Shown: positions 1 through 8,433 of the stretch, one piece after another | Layout: every line of letters begins with the position of its first letter | Numbering within the stretch: the first letter of the stretch is position 1 | Assembly: GCF_900090195.1 (NCBI RefSeq) | Contig: NZ_LT607803.1 | Span: 6,226,229-6,290,228 of the forward strand | Source: Variovorax sp. HW608 | GTDB lineage: Bacteria > Pseudomonadota > Gammaproteobacteria > Burkholderiales > Burkholderiaceae_C | DNA: 64,000 bases | Direction: 5' to 3' | Made by a program: the position numbers and the translations under genes | Notes under the pieces: generated by a model | The model's input: only the letters and a program-made list of their open reading frames with translations | Told to the model about the DNA's origin: nothing | The model's database searches: none

Positions 1-1
1 C

Positions 2-1030
2 TACCTGCAGAAGCTCTACGGCATGTTCGGCGACTGGCATCTCGCGCTCGCTGCCTACAACTGGGGCGAAGGCAACGTGAGCCGCGCGATCGCGAAGAAC
101 CAGCGGGCCGGCCTCCCCACCGGCTACACCGACCTGGCGATGCCCGCCGAGACACGCATGTACGTGCCGAAGCTGCAGGCGGTGAAGAACATCGTCGCCA
201 ATCCGGAGCGTTTCAACACCGACCTGCCGCTCATCGCCAACCACCCGTACTTCCAGACCGTCGAGCTCAAGCGCGACCTCGACGTCGACCTCGCGGTGAA
301 GCTGGCGGACGTCAAGATCGACGACTTCCGCGCGCTCAATCCGTCGGCCCACAAGCCGGTGCTGCTGGCCGCGGGCACACCGGAGATCCTGCTGCCGTGG
401 GACAACGCGGCGGTCTTCCAGCGCAATTTCGAGGCCTATTCGCAAGGCCAGTACGCGAGCTGGACCGCATGGACCGTCCCCAGCACCATGACCGTCGCGG
501 ACGCGGCCCAGCGCTCGGGCATGAGCGAAGCCGACCTGCGCGCGATCAACAACGTGCCGCCGCGGATGCTGATCAAGGCCGGCTCGACGCTGATCGTGCC
601 GCGCACCGCGCGCGTGCAGGAAGACGTGGACGCAGTGGTGGCCGACACCGGACACCTGAGCTTCCAGCCCGAGATCGTCACGCGCCGCACCGTGATCAAG
701 GCGGGCAAGCGCGACAGCGTCGCCAGCATCGCCCAACGCTTTCGCCTGAATCCGGCAAGCGTGGCCGAATGGAACGACGTGAAGACCAACCACGCCTTCC
801 CGAAGGGCTACGACGTGGTGGTGTACCTGCCGGTGAAGGCGGCCCCCGCCACGCGCGTCGGCGCCGGGCTCGCGCACCTGACCGGCGGCAAGACGCTCAA
901 GACGCTCAAGGCCGACAGCGTGACGTCGAGGGAGCCGAAGGGCACACCATCCAAAATCTCGAAGAAGCCGGTCGAGAAACAGGTGGTGCGCGAGCCGCGC
1001 GGCGGAACGCCCTCCAAGAAGAAGCGCTGA
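2..1030 (+). CDS. mltD: MltD-like lytic murein transglycosylase, C-terminal part (5' end outside window)
   Basis: Cleaves peptidoglycan between MurNAc and GlcNAc at the cell envelope. The reading frame is already open at base 2, so the gene starts upstream of the window. The first residues contain the GH23 motif AAYNWGEGNV, typical of the end of the transglycosylase domain. Two LysM-like peptidoglycan-binding segments follow, roughly residues 150-200 (YASWTAWTVPSTMTVADAA) and 225-280 (RRTVIKAGKRDSVASIA), then a basic tail ending SKKKR. The family assignment is firm. The catalytic Glu lies outside the window and cannot be checked. Confidence 0.88.
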   Translation, partial: YLQKLYGMFGDWHLALAAYNWGEGNVSRAIAKNQRAGLPTGYTDLAMPAETRMYVPKLQAVKNIVANPERFNTDLPLIANHPYFQTVELKRDLDVDLAVKLADVKIDDFRALNPSAHKPVLLAAGTPEILLPWDNAAVFQRNFEAYSQGQYASWTAWTVPSTMTVADAAQRSGMSEADLRAINNVPPRMLIKAGSTLIVPRTARVQEDVDAVVADTGHLSFQPEIVTRRTVIKAGKRDSVASIAQRFRLNPASVAEWNDVKTNHAFPKGYDVVVYLPVKAAPATRVGAGLAHLTGGKTLKTLKADSVTSREPKGTPSKISKKPVEKQVVREPRGGTPSKKKR

Positions 1031-1046
1031 GCGCGCTGCCCTGCGA

Positions 1047-1880
1047 TCAGAGTTTTTCAGTTTCGCCGGCGCGCGGCTGCCACTTCATCAGCCGCTGCTC
1101 CAGCACGCCGACGATGCCGTCGAGCACGAGAGCGAAGCCGGTCAGCACCACGATGCCGGCGAACACCGTGTTCACGTCGAAGGTGCCTTCGGCCTGCAGG
1201 ATGAGGTAGCCCACCCCGCGCGCCGAACCCAGGTATTCGCCGACCACCGCGCCCACGAAGGCCAGCCCGACCGAGGTGTGCAGGCTCGAGAACACCCAGC
1301 TCGTCGCGCTCGGCAGGTACACCGTGCGCAGCAGCTGGCGCTGGTTCGCGCCGAGCATGCGCGCATTGGCGAGCACCACCGGGCTCACCTCGCGCACGCC
1401 CTGGTAGACGTTGAAGAACACGATGAAGAACACCAGCGTGACCGCCAGCGCCACCTTGCTCCAGATGCCGAGCCCGAACCACAGCGCGAAGATCGGCGCC
1501 AGGATCACGCGCGGCATCGAATTGGCCGCCTTGATGTAGGGATCGAAGACCAGGCTCGCGGTCGGCGCCAGCGCCAGCCAGAGGCCGAAGGCCAGCCCCA
1601 GCACCGTGCCGATGATGAAGGCCAGCACGGTCTCGACGAGCGTCACGCCGAGGTGCAGGTAGACATCCGCATTGCCGGGCAGCCCCTCGGGAAAGAGCGG
1701 ATTCGGCGGAATCGCGACCGGCATGAACCAGCTCCAGATCCGTCCCGCGACCTGGACCGGTTCGCCGACGAAGAATGCGAACTGCTCGTTGCGCGACGAA
1801 AGGTGCCACGCCACCAGCACGAGCAACAGCAGCACGACCTGCCAGAAGCGCGCGTTGCCTTCATGGGGGCGAAGCTTCAT
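1047..1880 (-). CDS. ABC transporter permease, nitrate/sulfonate/taurine type
   Basis: Inner-membrane permease of a SsuC/TauC-like importer, 277 residues with about six membrane segments. The BPD_transp_1 EAA loop is visible around residues 175-195 (MLGANQRQLLRTVYLP), where it would contact the ATPase. The start ATG at 1880 lies one base after the ATPase stop codon, so the two are translationally coupled. Last gene of the binding protein-ATPase-permease operon. The substrate cannot be told from sequence; the SsuABC/TauABC class imports nitrate, sulfonates, thiamine precursors and similar small molecules. Confidence 0.9.
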   Translation of the reverse strand: MKLRPHEGNARFWQVVLLLLVLVAWHLSSRNEQFAFFVGEPVQVAGRIWSWFMPVAIPPNPLFPEGLPGNADVYLHLGVTLVETVLAFIIGTVLGLAFGLWLALAPTASLVFDPYIKAANSMPRVILAPIFALWFGLGIWSKVALAVTLVFFIVFFNVYQGVREVSPVVLANARMLGANQRQLLRTVYLPSATSWVFSSLHTSVGLAFVGAVVGEYLGSARGVGYLILQAEGTFDVNTVFAGIVVLTGFALVLDGIVGVLEQRLMKWQPRAGETEKL

Positions 1881-1881
1881 G

Positions 1882-2697
1882 TCAGGCGGCCTTCTTGAGT
1901 TGCTGCGCGTAGCCCTTGAGCACTTCGTCGCGAAGCACGGCCCAGATCTGCGAATGCAGCTCGACGAATCGCGGCTGCGTGCGCACTTCGGCCACGTCGC
2001 GCGGGCGCGGCAGGTCGATGTCGAACTCGCCGATCGGGCGCGTGGCCGGACCGGCGGAGAGCACGACCACGCGGTCGCTCATCGCGATCGCTTCGTCGAG
2101 GTCGTGCGTGATGAACAGCACCGCCTTCTTCCTGCTCGCCCAGAGCGCGAGCACCTCGTTCTCCATCAACTGCCGCGTCTGGATGTCGAGCGCGCTGAAA
2201 GGCTCGTCCATGAGGATGATGTCGGGGTCCAGCGCCAGCACCTGGGCGAGCGCCGCACGCTTGCGCATGCCGCCGGAAAGCTGGTGCGGATAGCGGTCGC
2301 CGAAGCCCGCGAGACCCACGCGCGCGAGCCATTCGCCCGCCAGGCCGCGCGCCTTCGCATCGGCAATGCCCCGGTACTGCAGGCCGAGCATCACGTTGTC
2401 CATCGCGCTGCGCCAGGGCATCAGCGCTTCGCTCTGGAACATGTACCCGGCGCGTGCATTGATGCCTTCGAGCGGCTGCCCGAAGACCTTCACCTCGCCC
2501 GACGAGGGTTCGAGCAATCCGGCCCCCACGTTGAGCAGCGTCGACTTGCCGCAGCCCGTGGGCCCGACCACCGAGACGAACTCGCCCGCGCGCACGCGCA
2601 GGGTGGCGCCTCGCACGGCCGTGTAGCGCTGCGTCCGGTCGTCCTTGGCGCGGAAGATGCAACTGATGTCCAGGAGTTCGAGTGCGTAGTCCACCAT
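1882..2697 (-). CDS. ABC transporter ATP-binding protein, nitrate/sulfonate/taurine type
   Basis: Energy-coupling ATPase of the same importer, 271 residues. In order it shows Walker A ([12 protein letters not shown]), the signature LSGGMRKRAALAQ, Walker B (IILMDEPFSALD) and the H-loop (FITHDLDEA), the pattern of SsuB/TauB ATPases. I chose ATG at 2697 (MVDYALELL); an in-frame TTG at 2706 is possible, and neither has a strong Shine-Dalgarno. The start lies directly behind an intrinsic terminator that follows the binding-protein gene, so expression of the ATPase and permease probably depends on read-through. Confidence 0.92.
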   Translation of the reverse strand: MVDYALELLDISCIFRAKDDRTQRYTAVRGATLRVRAGEFVSVVGPTGCGKSTLLNVGAGLLEPSSGEVKVFGQPLEGINARAGYMFQSEALMPWRSAMDNVMLGLQYRGIADAKARGLAGEWLARVGLAGFGDRYPHQLSGGMRKRAALAQVLALDPDIILMDEPFSALDIQTRQLMENEVLALWASRKKAVLFITHDLDEAIAMSDRVVVLSAGPATRPIGEFDIDLPRPRDVAEVRTQPRFVELHSQIWAVLRDEVLKGYAQQLKKAA

Positions 2698-2707
2698 GCA
2701 ATCCAAG

Positions 2708-2733
2708 AAAAAACCCGGCCGAGGCCGGGTTGC
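2708..2733 (-). terminator. Intrinsic terminator inside the ABC importer operon
   Basis: Read on the minus strand, AACCCGGCC and GGCCGGGTT form a 9-bp stem with a 2-base loop, followed by a run of six T. It lies between the binding-protein stop (2746) and the ATPase start (2697), where it would make binding-protein mRNA more abundant than transporter mRNA. Confidence 0.85.
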
Positions 2734-2745
2734 TGGACGCGCGGG

Positions 2746-3783
2746 TCAGGCTTTGAACCGGTCCTTCGCGCGCCGCGCAAACTCGTTGGTATAGAGCTTC
2801 GACAGATCGATCTTGTCGGCCTTGACCGTCGGGTCGAAGCTCGCGATGGCGTTCAATGCGGTCTTCGGCCCCTCGGCCGGGACGATCCCGTCGGTGGCGA
2901 TGGCCTCGCGGACCTTGTCGAACGAAGCGAGATAGAGCGCGCGATCGCCGAGCAGATAGGTCTCGGGCACCGTCTTGATGATGTCGCCCGGGCCCGCAGT
3001 CTGCAGCCACTTGAGGCCGTGCACGATCGCATTGGCCAGCGCCTGGCAGGTGTTGGGATGCTTCTGCACGAACTCGGACGATGCATAGAGGCACGCCGCC
3101 GGCATCAGCCCGCCGAACACCTCCTGCGTGCCCTTGAGCGTGCGCGTGTCGCTGATGATCTTCACGTCGCCCTTCTGCTCCAGCATCGTCATCACCGGAT
3201 CGGTGTTGCTGATGGCGTCGATCTGGCCCGACCGCAGCGCAGTCAGCGCGCCGGCCGCGACGCCGACGCCGATGTAGCTCACGTCGCTGGCCTTGAGGCC
3301 AGCGCGCGAGAGCACGAGGTTGGCCACCATGTTGGTCGACGAGCCGGGTGCGGAGACACCGATCTTCTTGCCCTTGAGATCGGCGACGCCGCCGTACGAG
3401 GGCATGTTCTTCGTCGACACGCCGATGGCGATCTGCGGTGCACGCCCTTGCAGCACGAAGCACTGGAAGTACTGGTTCTTGGCCTGGAGGTTGATGGTGT
3501 GCTCGAAGGCACCCGAGCAGACATCGGCGGAACCCCCCACCACCGCCTGCAATGCGCGCGAGCCGCCGGCGAAGTCCGAGATCTCGACTTCGAGCCCTTC
3601 GGCCTGGAAGTAGCCGAGCTGCTCGGAGATGGTGAGTGGCAGATAGTAGAACGCCGCCTTGCCGCCGACCGCGATCGAAATCTTCGACTTCTCGAGCTTC
3701 GGCTGACCATGGACCAGGGGCACCCCGACTGCGGCCGCTCCCAGGGCCGCAGCGATGGTGAAGGTACGGCGATTGAGCAGCAT
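2746..3783 (-). CDS. ABC transporter substrate-binding protein (NMT1/SsuA-like)
   Basis: Periplasmic solute receptor of the importer, 345 residues from ATG 3783. A signal peptide is evident (MLLNRRTFTIAAALGAAAV, cleavage near VHGQ); the NRRTF pair before the hydrophobic core may indicate Tat export. The mature part has the NMT1/SBP_bac family pattern: LPLTISEQLGYFQAEGLEV near the N-terminus and GGSADVCSGAFEHTI, the loop lining the ligand cleft. The frame extends upstream to 3879, but that part lacks a signal sequence and is not credible. First gene of the operon. The substrate is unknown; aromatic or aliphatic sulfonates, nitrate or pyrimidines are all possible. Confidence 0.88.
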   Translation of the reverse strand: MLLNRRTFTIAAALGAAAVGVPLVHGQPKLEKSKISIAVGGKAAFYYLPLTISEQLGYFQAEGLEVEISDFAGGSRALQAVVGGSADVCSGAFEHTINLQAKNQYFQCFVLQGRAPQIAIGVSTKNMPSYGGVADLKGKKIGVSAPGSSTNMVANLVLSRAGLKASDVSYIGVGVAAGALTALRSGQIDAISNTDPVMTMLEQKGDVKIISDTRTLKGTQEVFGGLMPAACLYASSEFVQKHPNTCQALANAIVHGLKWLQTAGPGDIIKTVPETYLLGDRALYLASFDKVREAIATDGIVPAEGPKTALNAIASFDPTVKADKIDLSKLYTNEFARRAKDRFKA

Positions 3784-3905
3784 GAATGACGACGCCTGGG
3801 GCTCTGTATTCGAGGTTCGAAACGAGCTTAGGGGCGCGACTGAGCGCCTGCATCGGGAACATCCCGTGCGGGTTTTCACGTAAACATGAAGGCCTCTAGC
3901 GGCCG

Positions 3906-3928
3906 GCGAAAAGGCGATGACTTTTCGC
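3906..3928 (-). terminator. Hairpin just after recR, possible terminator
   Basis: GCGAAAAG and CTTTTCGC form a perfect 8-bp stem with a 7-base loop, starting directly after the recR stop codon. There is no clear U-tract, so it may be a 3'-end stabiliser rather than a full intrinsic terminator. Confidence 0.4.
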
Positions 3929-4519
3929 TCAGCGGCGGTCGACCAGTGCGTGCGCGATGGTGCCCAGGTCGACGTATTCGAGCTCGCTGCCGGCCGGCAC
4001 GCCGCGCGCGAGGCGCGTCACCGTGAGGCCGCGCTGCTTGAGGGCCTCGCCGATGACATGCGCGGTCGCCTCGCCTTCGGCGGTGAAGTTGGTCGCGAGG
4101 ATCACCTCGGTCACCGCGCCGTCGAGCGCGCGCTCGAACAGCTTGGCGAGCCCGATGTCCTTGGGCCCGATGCCGTCGAGCGGGCTGAGCTTGCCCATCA
4201 GCACGAAGTAGTAACCCTTGAAGGCGCCGGTACGCTCGAGCGCGGCCTGATCGGCGGGCGTCTCGACGACGCACAGCTTGCTCGCATCGCGTCGCGGGTC
4301 GCTGCAAACGTTGCAGATCGATGCTTCCGTGAAGGTGTTGCACCGCTCGCAATGCCGCACGCTGCTCGCCGCCTGCTGCAGCGCGCGCGAGAGCATCTGC
4401 GCGCCCTCGCGGTCATGCTGAAGCAGATGGAAGGCCATGCGCGAAGCCGACTTCGCACCCACGCCGGGAAGGCGGCGCAGCGCGTCGACCAGCGCATCGA
4501 GCGAACTGGAATCCGCCAT
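3929..4519 (-). CDS. recR: Recombination mediator protein RecR
   Basis: RecFOR-pathway protein that helps load RecA on SSB-coated gapped DNA; 196 residues, the usual RecR length. It shows the helix-hairpin-helix ([20 protein letters not shown], residues about 12-31), a four-Cys zinc finger ([16 protein letters not shown]) and a Toprim domain with [17 protein letters not shown] and the [15 protein letters not shown] segment. Start is ATG 4519 (MADSSSLD); the frame upstream of it is the antisense-like continuation and was discarded. Last gene of the conserved dnaX-ybaB-recR operon. Confidence 0.97.
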   Translation of the reverse strand: MADSSSLDALVDALRRLPGVGAKSASRMAFHLLQHDREGAQMLSRALQQAASSVRHCERCNTFTEASICNVCSDPRRDASKLCVVETPADQAALERTGAFKGYYFVLMGKLSPLDGIGPKDIGLAKLFERALDGAVTEVILATNFTAEGEATAHVIGEALKQRGLTVTRLARGVPAGSELEYVDLGTIAHALVDRR

Positions 4520-4533
4520 CGAGGCCCGGGCGA

Positions 4534-4866
4534 TCAGAACGGCAGCTTCATGCCGGGCGGCAGGCCCGGCATGCCGGCGGCGATCTTGCCCATCTTCTGC
4601 TCGCTGGTCTCCTCGGCCTTGCGCACCGCGGCGTTGAAGGCGGCCGCCACGAGGTCCTCGAGCATGTCCTTGTCGTCGGCGAGCAGGCTCGGGTCGATCG
4701 TGATGCGCTTGACGTCGTGCTTGCACGTCATCACCACCTTCACGAGGCCGGCACCCGATTCGCCCTCGACCTCGATCGTGGCGAGCTCTTCCTGCGCCTT
4801 CTTGAGGTTGTCCTGCATCGCCTGCGCCTGCTTCATGAGGCCGGCCAGTTGTCCTTTGTTGAACAT
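4534..4866 (-). CDS. ybaB: YbaB/EbfC family nucleoid-associated protein
   Basis: Small DNA-binding protein that forms tweezer-like dimers and is nearly always encoded between dnaX and recR. It is 110 residues, typical length. The family signature is clear: an N-terminal helical start [20 protein letters not shown], then the beta-sheet core [18 protein letters not shown] and a glycine- and proline-rich tail ([12 protein letters not shown]). Short gaps on both sides (42 bp to dnaX, 14 bp to recR) support one transcript. Confidence 0.96.
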   Translation of the reverse strand: MFNKGQLAGLMKQAQAMQDNLKKAQEELATIEVEGESGAGLVKVVMTCKHDVKRITIDPSLLADDKDMLEDLVAAAFNAAVRKAEETSEQKMGKIAAGMPGLPPGMKLPF

Positions 4867-4909
4867 CGTTGGTCCTGTCGATCGTTGAAAAAAGAAATTG
4901 AAGAAAACA

Positions 4910-6748
4910 CTAGGCGGGCCGGAGCGTGCCCGGGACGATCCTCGCGTCCCAGTCGCGCATCATCGACTGCACCTCCGGATCGTTGCGTATCGCCTCCTCG
5001 GCAATGCGCTGGCGCTCTTCGGCAGCCTGCTTGTTGCGACGGGCCGGGCTGTCGACGACGCTGCCGATCTCGATCGCGATTCTCACGTCATGCCCGAGCG
5101 CCGCAAGCGCCGCCTGGACCTTGTCGCGGCTGCCGGACTGATTGAGCGATTCTCGCTCGACCCGCAGCAGCCACTGGTCGACGTCGCGCGCCACCAGTTG
5201 CGATTGCAGCGCCAGCTCACGTGCCAGCGCCGTGATGGATTCGGCCGCCACCATCTGCGTAACCGTGGCGTACCAGAAATCCCCCTCCTCGCTGGGCGGA
5301 ATCGGGCGCGATGCGGCCGTGGCTGCCGATTCGCCCTCGCGCGCACCCGCGGGCGGCTGCACCCGCACCGGCACGGCCATGACCCGGGTCAGGGCCGGTT
5401 CGGGTTCGTCGCTGGCCATCGGCCGCGACGTCGCGCCAGCGTTCAGCGCCGGTGCATCGACGACCGGCAGGCGATGGCCCGGCCTCGCGCCAACGGCCGC
5501 AGGCGCAGCGGTCGCCACCGGCTCCACGCGCGGCGGTGCCGCGACGGGCGAAGGGACAAGCTCTGCCGGCGCGGCGCGCGCCACCGGCACTTCGCGCCGC
5601 GGCGCTTCATTCAGAGTTTTTTTTTCCAGGGCGGCCGCGCCGCTCGGCTTGAATGCCAGAAGGCGCAGCAGCACCATCGTCAGCGCCGCGTACTCGTCCG
5701 GCGCCAGCCCCAGCTCGGTGCGCCCGTGCAGGCACAGGCTGTAGAGCAGTTGCGTCTCGTCGGCAGGCATCAGCGCGGCGAGGCGAGCGGTTTCTGCCGC
5801 ATCGGGATCGCCACCCGTGTCCGCCGCCGCGCGCGAAGGCACGGCCTGCATCACGGCCATGCCCTGCAGCACCGCCGTCATTTCTTCGAGCGTCGATGCG
5901 GCCGACAAGCCATCGCGCCGCAGGCCCTCGGCAGTCTCGACGACGGTCTTGCCGTCGCCCTGTGCCAGCGCCTCGATCAGCCGGAACACATGGCCGCGGT
6001 CGACGCTGCCCAGCATGTGGCGCACGCCGGTTTCCTGGAGCTCGCCGTTGCCGAAAGCGATCGCCTGATCGGTGAGCGACAGCGCATCGCGCATCGACCC
6101 GCGCGCGGCGCGTGCGATGAGGCGCAGCGCCTGCGGCTCGGCCGGGACCGATTCGGTTTCCAGCACGCGCGTGAGATGTTCGAGCACGGTCTCGGGCGCC
6201 ATCGGCCGCAGGTTGAACTGCAGGCAGCGCGACAGCACCGTGACCGGCACCTTCTGCGGATCGGTGGTGGCCAGCACGAACTTGAGGTATTCGGGCGGCT
6301 CCTCCAGCGTCTTCAGCATCGCATTGAAGGCATGGCCGGTGAGCATGTGCACTTCGTCGATCATGAAGACCTTGAAGCGGCCCTGCACCGGCTTGTAGAC
6401 CGCCTGTTCGAGCAGCGCCTGCACCTCGTCCACGCCGCGGTTGGAAGCCGCATCGAGCTCGGTGTAATCGACGAAGCGGCCCGCATCGATGTCCCGGCAC
6501 GCCTGACACAGGCCGCACGGCGTGGCGGTGATGCCGCCCTGCCCGTCCGGGCCCTGGCAGTTGAGCGACTTGGCCAGGATGCGCGACACCGTGGTCTTGC
6601 CGACACCGCGCGTCCCGGTGAAGAGATAGGCGTGATGCAGGCGCTGCGAGGTCAGCGCGTTTTCGAGCGCCTGCACGACATGCTCCTGCCCCACCATCTC
6701 GCTGAAGGTTCTTGGACGGTGTTTTCGAGCGAGCACGAGGTAGGCCAT
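4910..6748 (-). CDS. dnaX: DNA polymerase III subunits tau (full length) and gamma (by frameshift)
   Basis: Clamp-loader ATPase and replisome organiser; 612 residues for tau. N-terminal AAA+ module with Walker A ([18 protein letters not shown], about residues 40-57), a four-Cys zinc module ([21 protein letters not shown]), Walker B/DEAD-like IDEVHML and sensor [10 protein letters not shown]. Domain III follows, then a low-complexity Ala/Pro-rich linker and the tau C-terminal DnaE/DnaB-binding region. The linker begins with a codon run GAA AAA AAA ACT containing nine A, where a -1 shift leads to a stop three codons later (see separate entry). Start ATG 6748 ([12 protein letters not shown]) matches the family. 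Confidence 0.97.
   Translation of the reverse strand: MAYLVLARKHRPRTFSEMVGQEHVVQALENALTSQRLHHAYLFTGTRGVGKTTVSRILAKSLNCQGPDGQGGITATPCGLCQACRDIDAGRFVDYTELDAASNRGVDEVQALLEQAVYKPVQGRFKVFMIDEVHMLTGHAFNAMLKTLEEPPEYLKFVLATTDPQKVPVTVLSRCLQFNLRPMAPETVLEHLTRVLETESVPAEPQALRLIARAARGSMRDALSLTDQAIAFGNGELQETGVRHMLGSVDRGHVFRLIEALAQGDGKTVVETAEGLRRDGLSAASTLEEMTAVLQGMAVMQAVPSRAAADTGGDPDAAETARLAALMPADETQLLYSLCLHGRTELGLAPDEYAALTMVLLRLLAFKPSGAAALEKKTLNEAPRREVPVARAAPAELVPSPVAAPPRVEPVATAAPAAVGARPGHRLPVVDAPALNAGATSRPMASDEPEPALTRVMAVPVRVQPPAGAREGESAATAASRPIPPSEEGDFWYATVTQMVAAESITALARELALQSQLVARDVDQWLLRVERESLNQSGSRDKVQAALAALGHDVRIAIEIGSVVDSPARRNKQAAEERQRIAEEAIRNDPEVQSMMRDWDARIVPGTLRPA
5607..5626 (-). promoter_or_regulatory. 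dnaX: A9 slippery sequence in dnaX, predicted gamma frameshift
   Basis: Nine consecutive A (minus strand, 5625-5617) follow codon 375 start GAA. In the -1 frame the next codons are AAC TCT GAA TGA, giving a 380-residue protein ending KKNSE, cut just after domain III, where gamma subunits normally end. GC-rich self-complementary sequence (GCGCCGCGGCGC) follows. This resembles known dnaX slippage sites: A AAA AAG translational frameshifting in E. coli and A9 transcriptional slippage in Thermus. Confidence 0.7.
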
Positions 6749-6857
6749 CGGCGCATTTTAGGTCGGCCGCCGATGCGCCCCGGCCGCGATCCAGGCCTTC
6801 TTGCAGTCGGAATTCAAGACCGCTCGTCTTGGCAAGAAGGCGTGGTGAATCGTCGCC

Positions 6858-6863
6858 TACAAT
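6858..6863 (+). promoter_or_regulatory. -10 element for ffs
   Basis: TACAAT lies 4 bases before the first paired base of the 4.5S RNA, about where a -10 box should be for a start near 6867. No good -35 box is visible at 16-18 bp spacing. Confidence 0.45.
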
Positions 6864-6866
6864 CGT

Positions 6867-6970
6867 AGGTTGACGGGCCTCCCCGCATGGTGAAGCGGCC
6901 AACCGGGTCAGGTGGGGAACCAAGCAGCCCTAACTGCGTAGCCAGTGCCGGGGGTAAGGCTCGTCAACCT
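6867..6970 (+). ncRNA. ffs: Signal recognition particle RNA, 4.5S small bacterial type
   Basis: RNA component of the SRP, which with Ffh targets inner-membrane proteins. The conserved apical domain is present: GGTCAGG, the GGAA tetraloop region and AAGCAGCC (6905-6928). The ends pair as AGGTTGACG (6867-6875) with CGTCAACCT (6962-6970), closing the long hairpin; length about 104 nt, normal for the small SRP RNA. Divergent from dnaX. The IS1595 element begins 18 bp after the 3' end, so the gene is intact but its downstream context has been replaced. Confidence 0.92.
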
Positions 6971-6988
6971 CATTTCAAAGCTCGAAAA

Positions 6989-7026
6989 CACTGTATTTAA
7001 ATAAGGGGTATCCAGTTAGCTCCACT
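6989..7026 (+). repeat. Left terminal inverted repeat of the IS1595 element
   Basis: 38 bp starting CACTGTATTTAAAT and ending TTAGCTCCACT. It matches the reverse complement of 8066-8103 except for a handful of internal positions, mostly between bases 15 and 27. Confidence 0.93.
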
Positions 7027-7043
7027 CGGCGCACAATGACTGG

Positions 7044-8033
7044 ATGGATGTCCATATCGTAGTACCGGAAGCCGGGAAGGACTACCCCCGAAACTGGAAC
7101 GAGTTTCTCGACTGGTTTGGCTCCGAGGAGGCATGTCTGGCCTACCTGGAGCGGCTGCGCTGGGGCGCTGGATTCGTCTGCCCGCGCTGCGGCAGCACGG
7201 CCGAGCCGTACCGTGCCAGCCGCACCCGTCTGATGTGCCGGGACTGCAAATACCAGGGCAGCGTGACCGCCGGCACCATCTTCGAGAAGACGCGAACGCC
7301 GCTGCGCGTGTGGCTGGCTGCGGCCTGGTACCTGACCAACCAGAAGCAAGGCGTCAGCGCCCTGGGCCTGCAGCGCGTGCTCGGCCTGGGCAGCTACGAA
7401 ACCGCCTGGGCCATGCTGCACCGGTTTCGCCGCGCGATGGTGCGCCCGGGTCGTGACCGCCTGCACGGCGTGGTGGAGGTGGATGAAACCTATCTGGCGC
7501 TGACGGACCGCGAAGCGCCCGCCTCACCGCAGGGGCGCAAGAGCAATACCTCGAAGATTCTGGTCGCGGTGGCCGTCGAGTTGCTGGAGCCCAAGGGGTT
7601 CGGCCGGATTCGCCTGCGCCGCATCCCCAGGGATTCCGCCGCCCATGTCATCCCGTTCGTGCAGGACTCCGTCGAGCCGGGCACCCAGGTGTGCACAGAC
7701 GGCTCCGCGGCCTATCGCTCGCTGAAGGAGTTGGGCTACGAGCACCAGCGCACGGTCATGCTGGGCTCGGACGCGCCCGCCCATGTGTCCATGGCCGGCG
7801 TGCACCGGGTGGCGGCGCTGGTCAAGCGCTGGATTCTGGGCACCCACCACGGCTCGGTGCAGCCCGAGCACCTGGACGCCTATCTGGATGAGTTCGTCTT
7901 CCGCTTCAACCGCCGCACATCGAGCTCGCGCGGCATGCTGTTCTACCGGCTCCTGCAGCAGTCCGTGGTCACCGCTCCGGTGACCTACGAGGACGTGGTC
8001 CAGGCAGGTGCGGCCGGGCGCCAAAAGGACTAG
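7044..8033 (+). CDS. IS1595-family transposase (ISXO2-like DDE domain)
   Basis: Catalyses transposition of the surrounding element; 329 residues. An N-terminal zinc ribbon (FVCPRCGS ... LMCRDCKYQG, residues about 49-72) is followed by the ISXO2-like nuclease domain, with first Asp in GVVEVDETYLAL (about 150), second in VCTDGSAAYRS, and the family-typical end GTHHGSVQPEHLDAYLDEF then FRFNRR. The frame is intact with no premature stop, so the enzyme could be active. Start ATG 7044 (MDVHIVVPEAGK) lies 17 bp inside the left inverted repeat. Confidence 0.94.
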   Translation: MDVHIVVPEAGKDYPRNWNEFLDWFGSEEACLAYLERLRWGAGFVCPRCGSTAEPYRASRTRLMCRDCKYQGSVTAGTIFEKTRTPLRVWLAAAWYLTNQKQGVSALGLQRVLGLGSYETAWAMLHRFRRAMVRPGRDRLHGVVEVDETYLALTDREAPASPQGRKSNTSKILVAVAVELLEPKGFGRIRLRRIPRDSAAHVIPFVQDSVEPGTQVCTDGSAAYRSLKELGYEHQRTVMLGSDAPAHVSMAGVHRVAALVKRWILGTHHGSVQPEHLDAYLDEFVFRFNRRTSSSRGMLFYRLLQQSVVTAPVTYEDVVQAGAAGRQKD

Positions 8034-8038
8034 TATTG

Positions 8039-8054
8039 CTGGATGGACATCCAG
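8039..8054 (+). terminator. Hairpin after the IS1595 transposase
   Basis: CTGGATG pairs with CATCCAG across a 2-base loop, 5 bases after the transposase stop, followed by TTATTT. A weak terminator, or a subterminal transposase-binding repeat, since a related inverted sequence (GGATGTCC) occurs at the left end near 7050. Confidence 0.4.
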
Positions 8055-8065
8055 TTATTTCAGTC

Positions 8066-8103
8066 AGTGGAGCTAAGCGGATACGCCGCATTTAAATACA
8101 GTG
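8066..8103 (-). repeat. Right terminal inverted repeat of the IS1595 element
   Basis: 38 bp. Read on the minus strand it starts CACTGTATTTAAAT and ends TTAGCTCCACT, as the left repeat does. Confidence 0.93.
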
Positions 8104-8150
8104 ATCCGAGTAGAATTCGTCGTCTCCAAGAACAATCTCGAGGCGACGAC

Positions 8151-8348
8151 ATGACCACCCACCCTTCCCCCCAGGCCGCAGCGCGAGTGCTTCCATTTGC
8201 ACCTCGGCCGCGGGTCGGCCGATCTTCGTGGCCCTTTTCCATCGCTTCGGCTGTTCCGACCGCGCGCGAAGTCAGCCTCCAGACCCATGCGGCGCGGGTC
8301 ATCGCCACCACCGTGAGGCACTGGCGGCTTCGTCCGGCGGCGGTGTAG
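8151..8348 (+). CDS. Small hypothetical protein between the two insertion sequences
   Basis: A 65-residue frame (MTTHPSPQAAARVLPF ... RLRPAAV) with a GAGG motif 8 bases upstream of the ATG. It starts 47 bp after the right end of the IS1595 element and ends about 85 bp before the IS110 transposase. The composition is basic (many Arg) and nothing is recognisable. It may be a native small gene originally downstream of ffs, or chance coding in the short segment left between two insertion events. Low confidence. Confidence 0.3.
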   Translation: MTTHPSPQAAARVLPFAPRPRVGRSSWPFSIASAVPTAREVSLQTHAARVIATTVRHWRLRPAAV

Positions 8349-8365
8349 GCTAGATGCTATGAAGG

Positions 8366-8414
8366 GCTGCCCCAGGCGAGTCCCATTGAGCTAGAACGGG
8401 AACTCCCAGGCAGC
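8366..8414 (+). ncRNA. Imperfect hairpin upstream of the IS110 transposase (possible left-end structure or RNA)
   Basis: GCTGCC (8366-8371) pairs with GGCAGC (8409-8414), and inside it GAGTCCC pairs with GGGAACTC with one bulge. IS110-group elements encode a structured bridge RNA in a non-coding end. This could be part of such an RNA or only a transposase-binding structure. Confidence 0.3.
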
Positions 8415-8433
8415 AAACCAAAGGAGCACGGCC

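Larger units (their letters stand above)
6989..8103 (+). mobile_element. IS1595-family insertion sequence, complete (1115 bp)
   Basis: The element is bounded by 38-bp imperfect terminal inverted repeats beginning CACTGTATTTAAAT and encloses one intact transposase gene. No 8-bp target duplication is visible: the left flank is CTCGAAAA and the right flank ATCCGAGT. Either a deletion removed one flank, or the element transposed without leaving one. An IS110-family element follows closely on the right. Confidence 0.92.

Noticed and set aside
4520..4726. Longer N-terminus for RecR
   Set aside because: Overlaps ybaB and is Arg/Gly-rich; RecR is normally near 200 residues and starts at 4519.
6981..8111. 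8-bp target-site duplication of the IS1595 element
   Set aside because: Left flank CTCGAAAA and right flank ATCCGAGT do not match.
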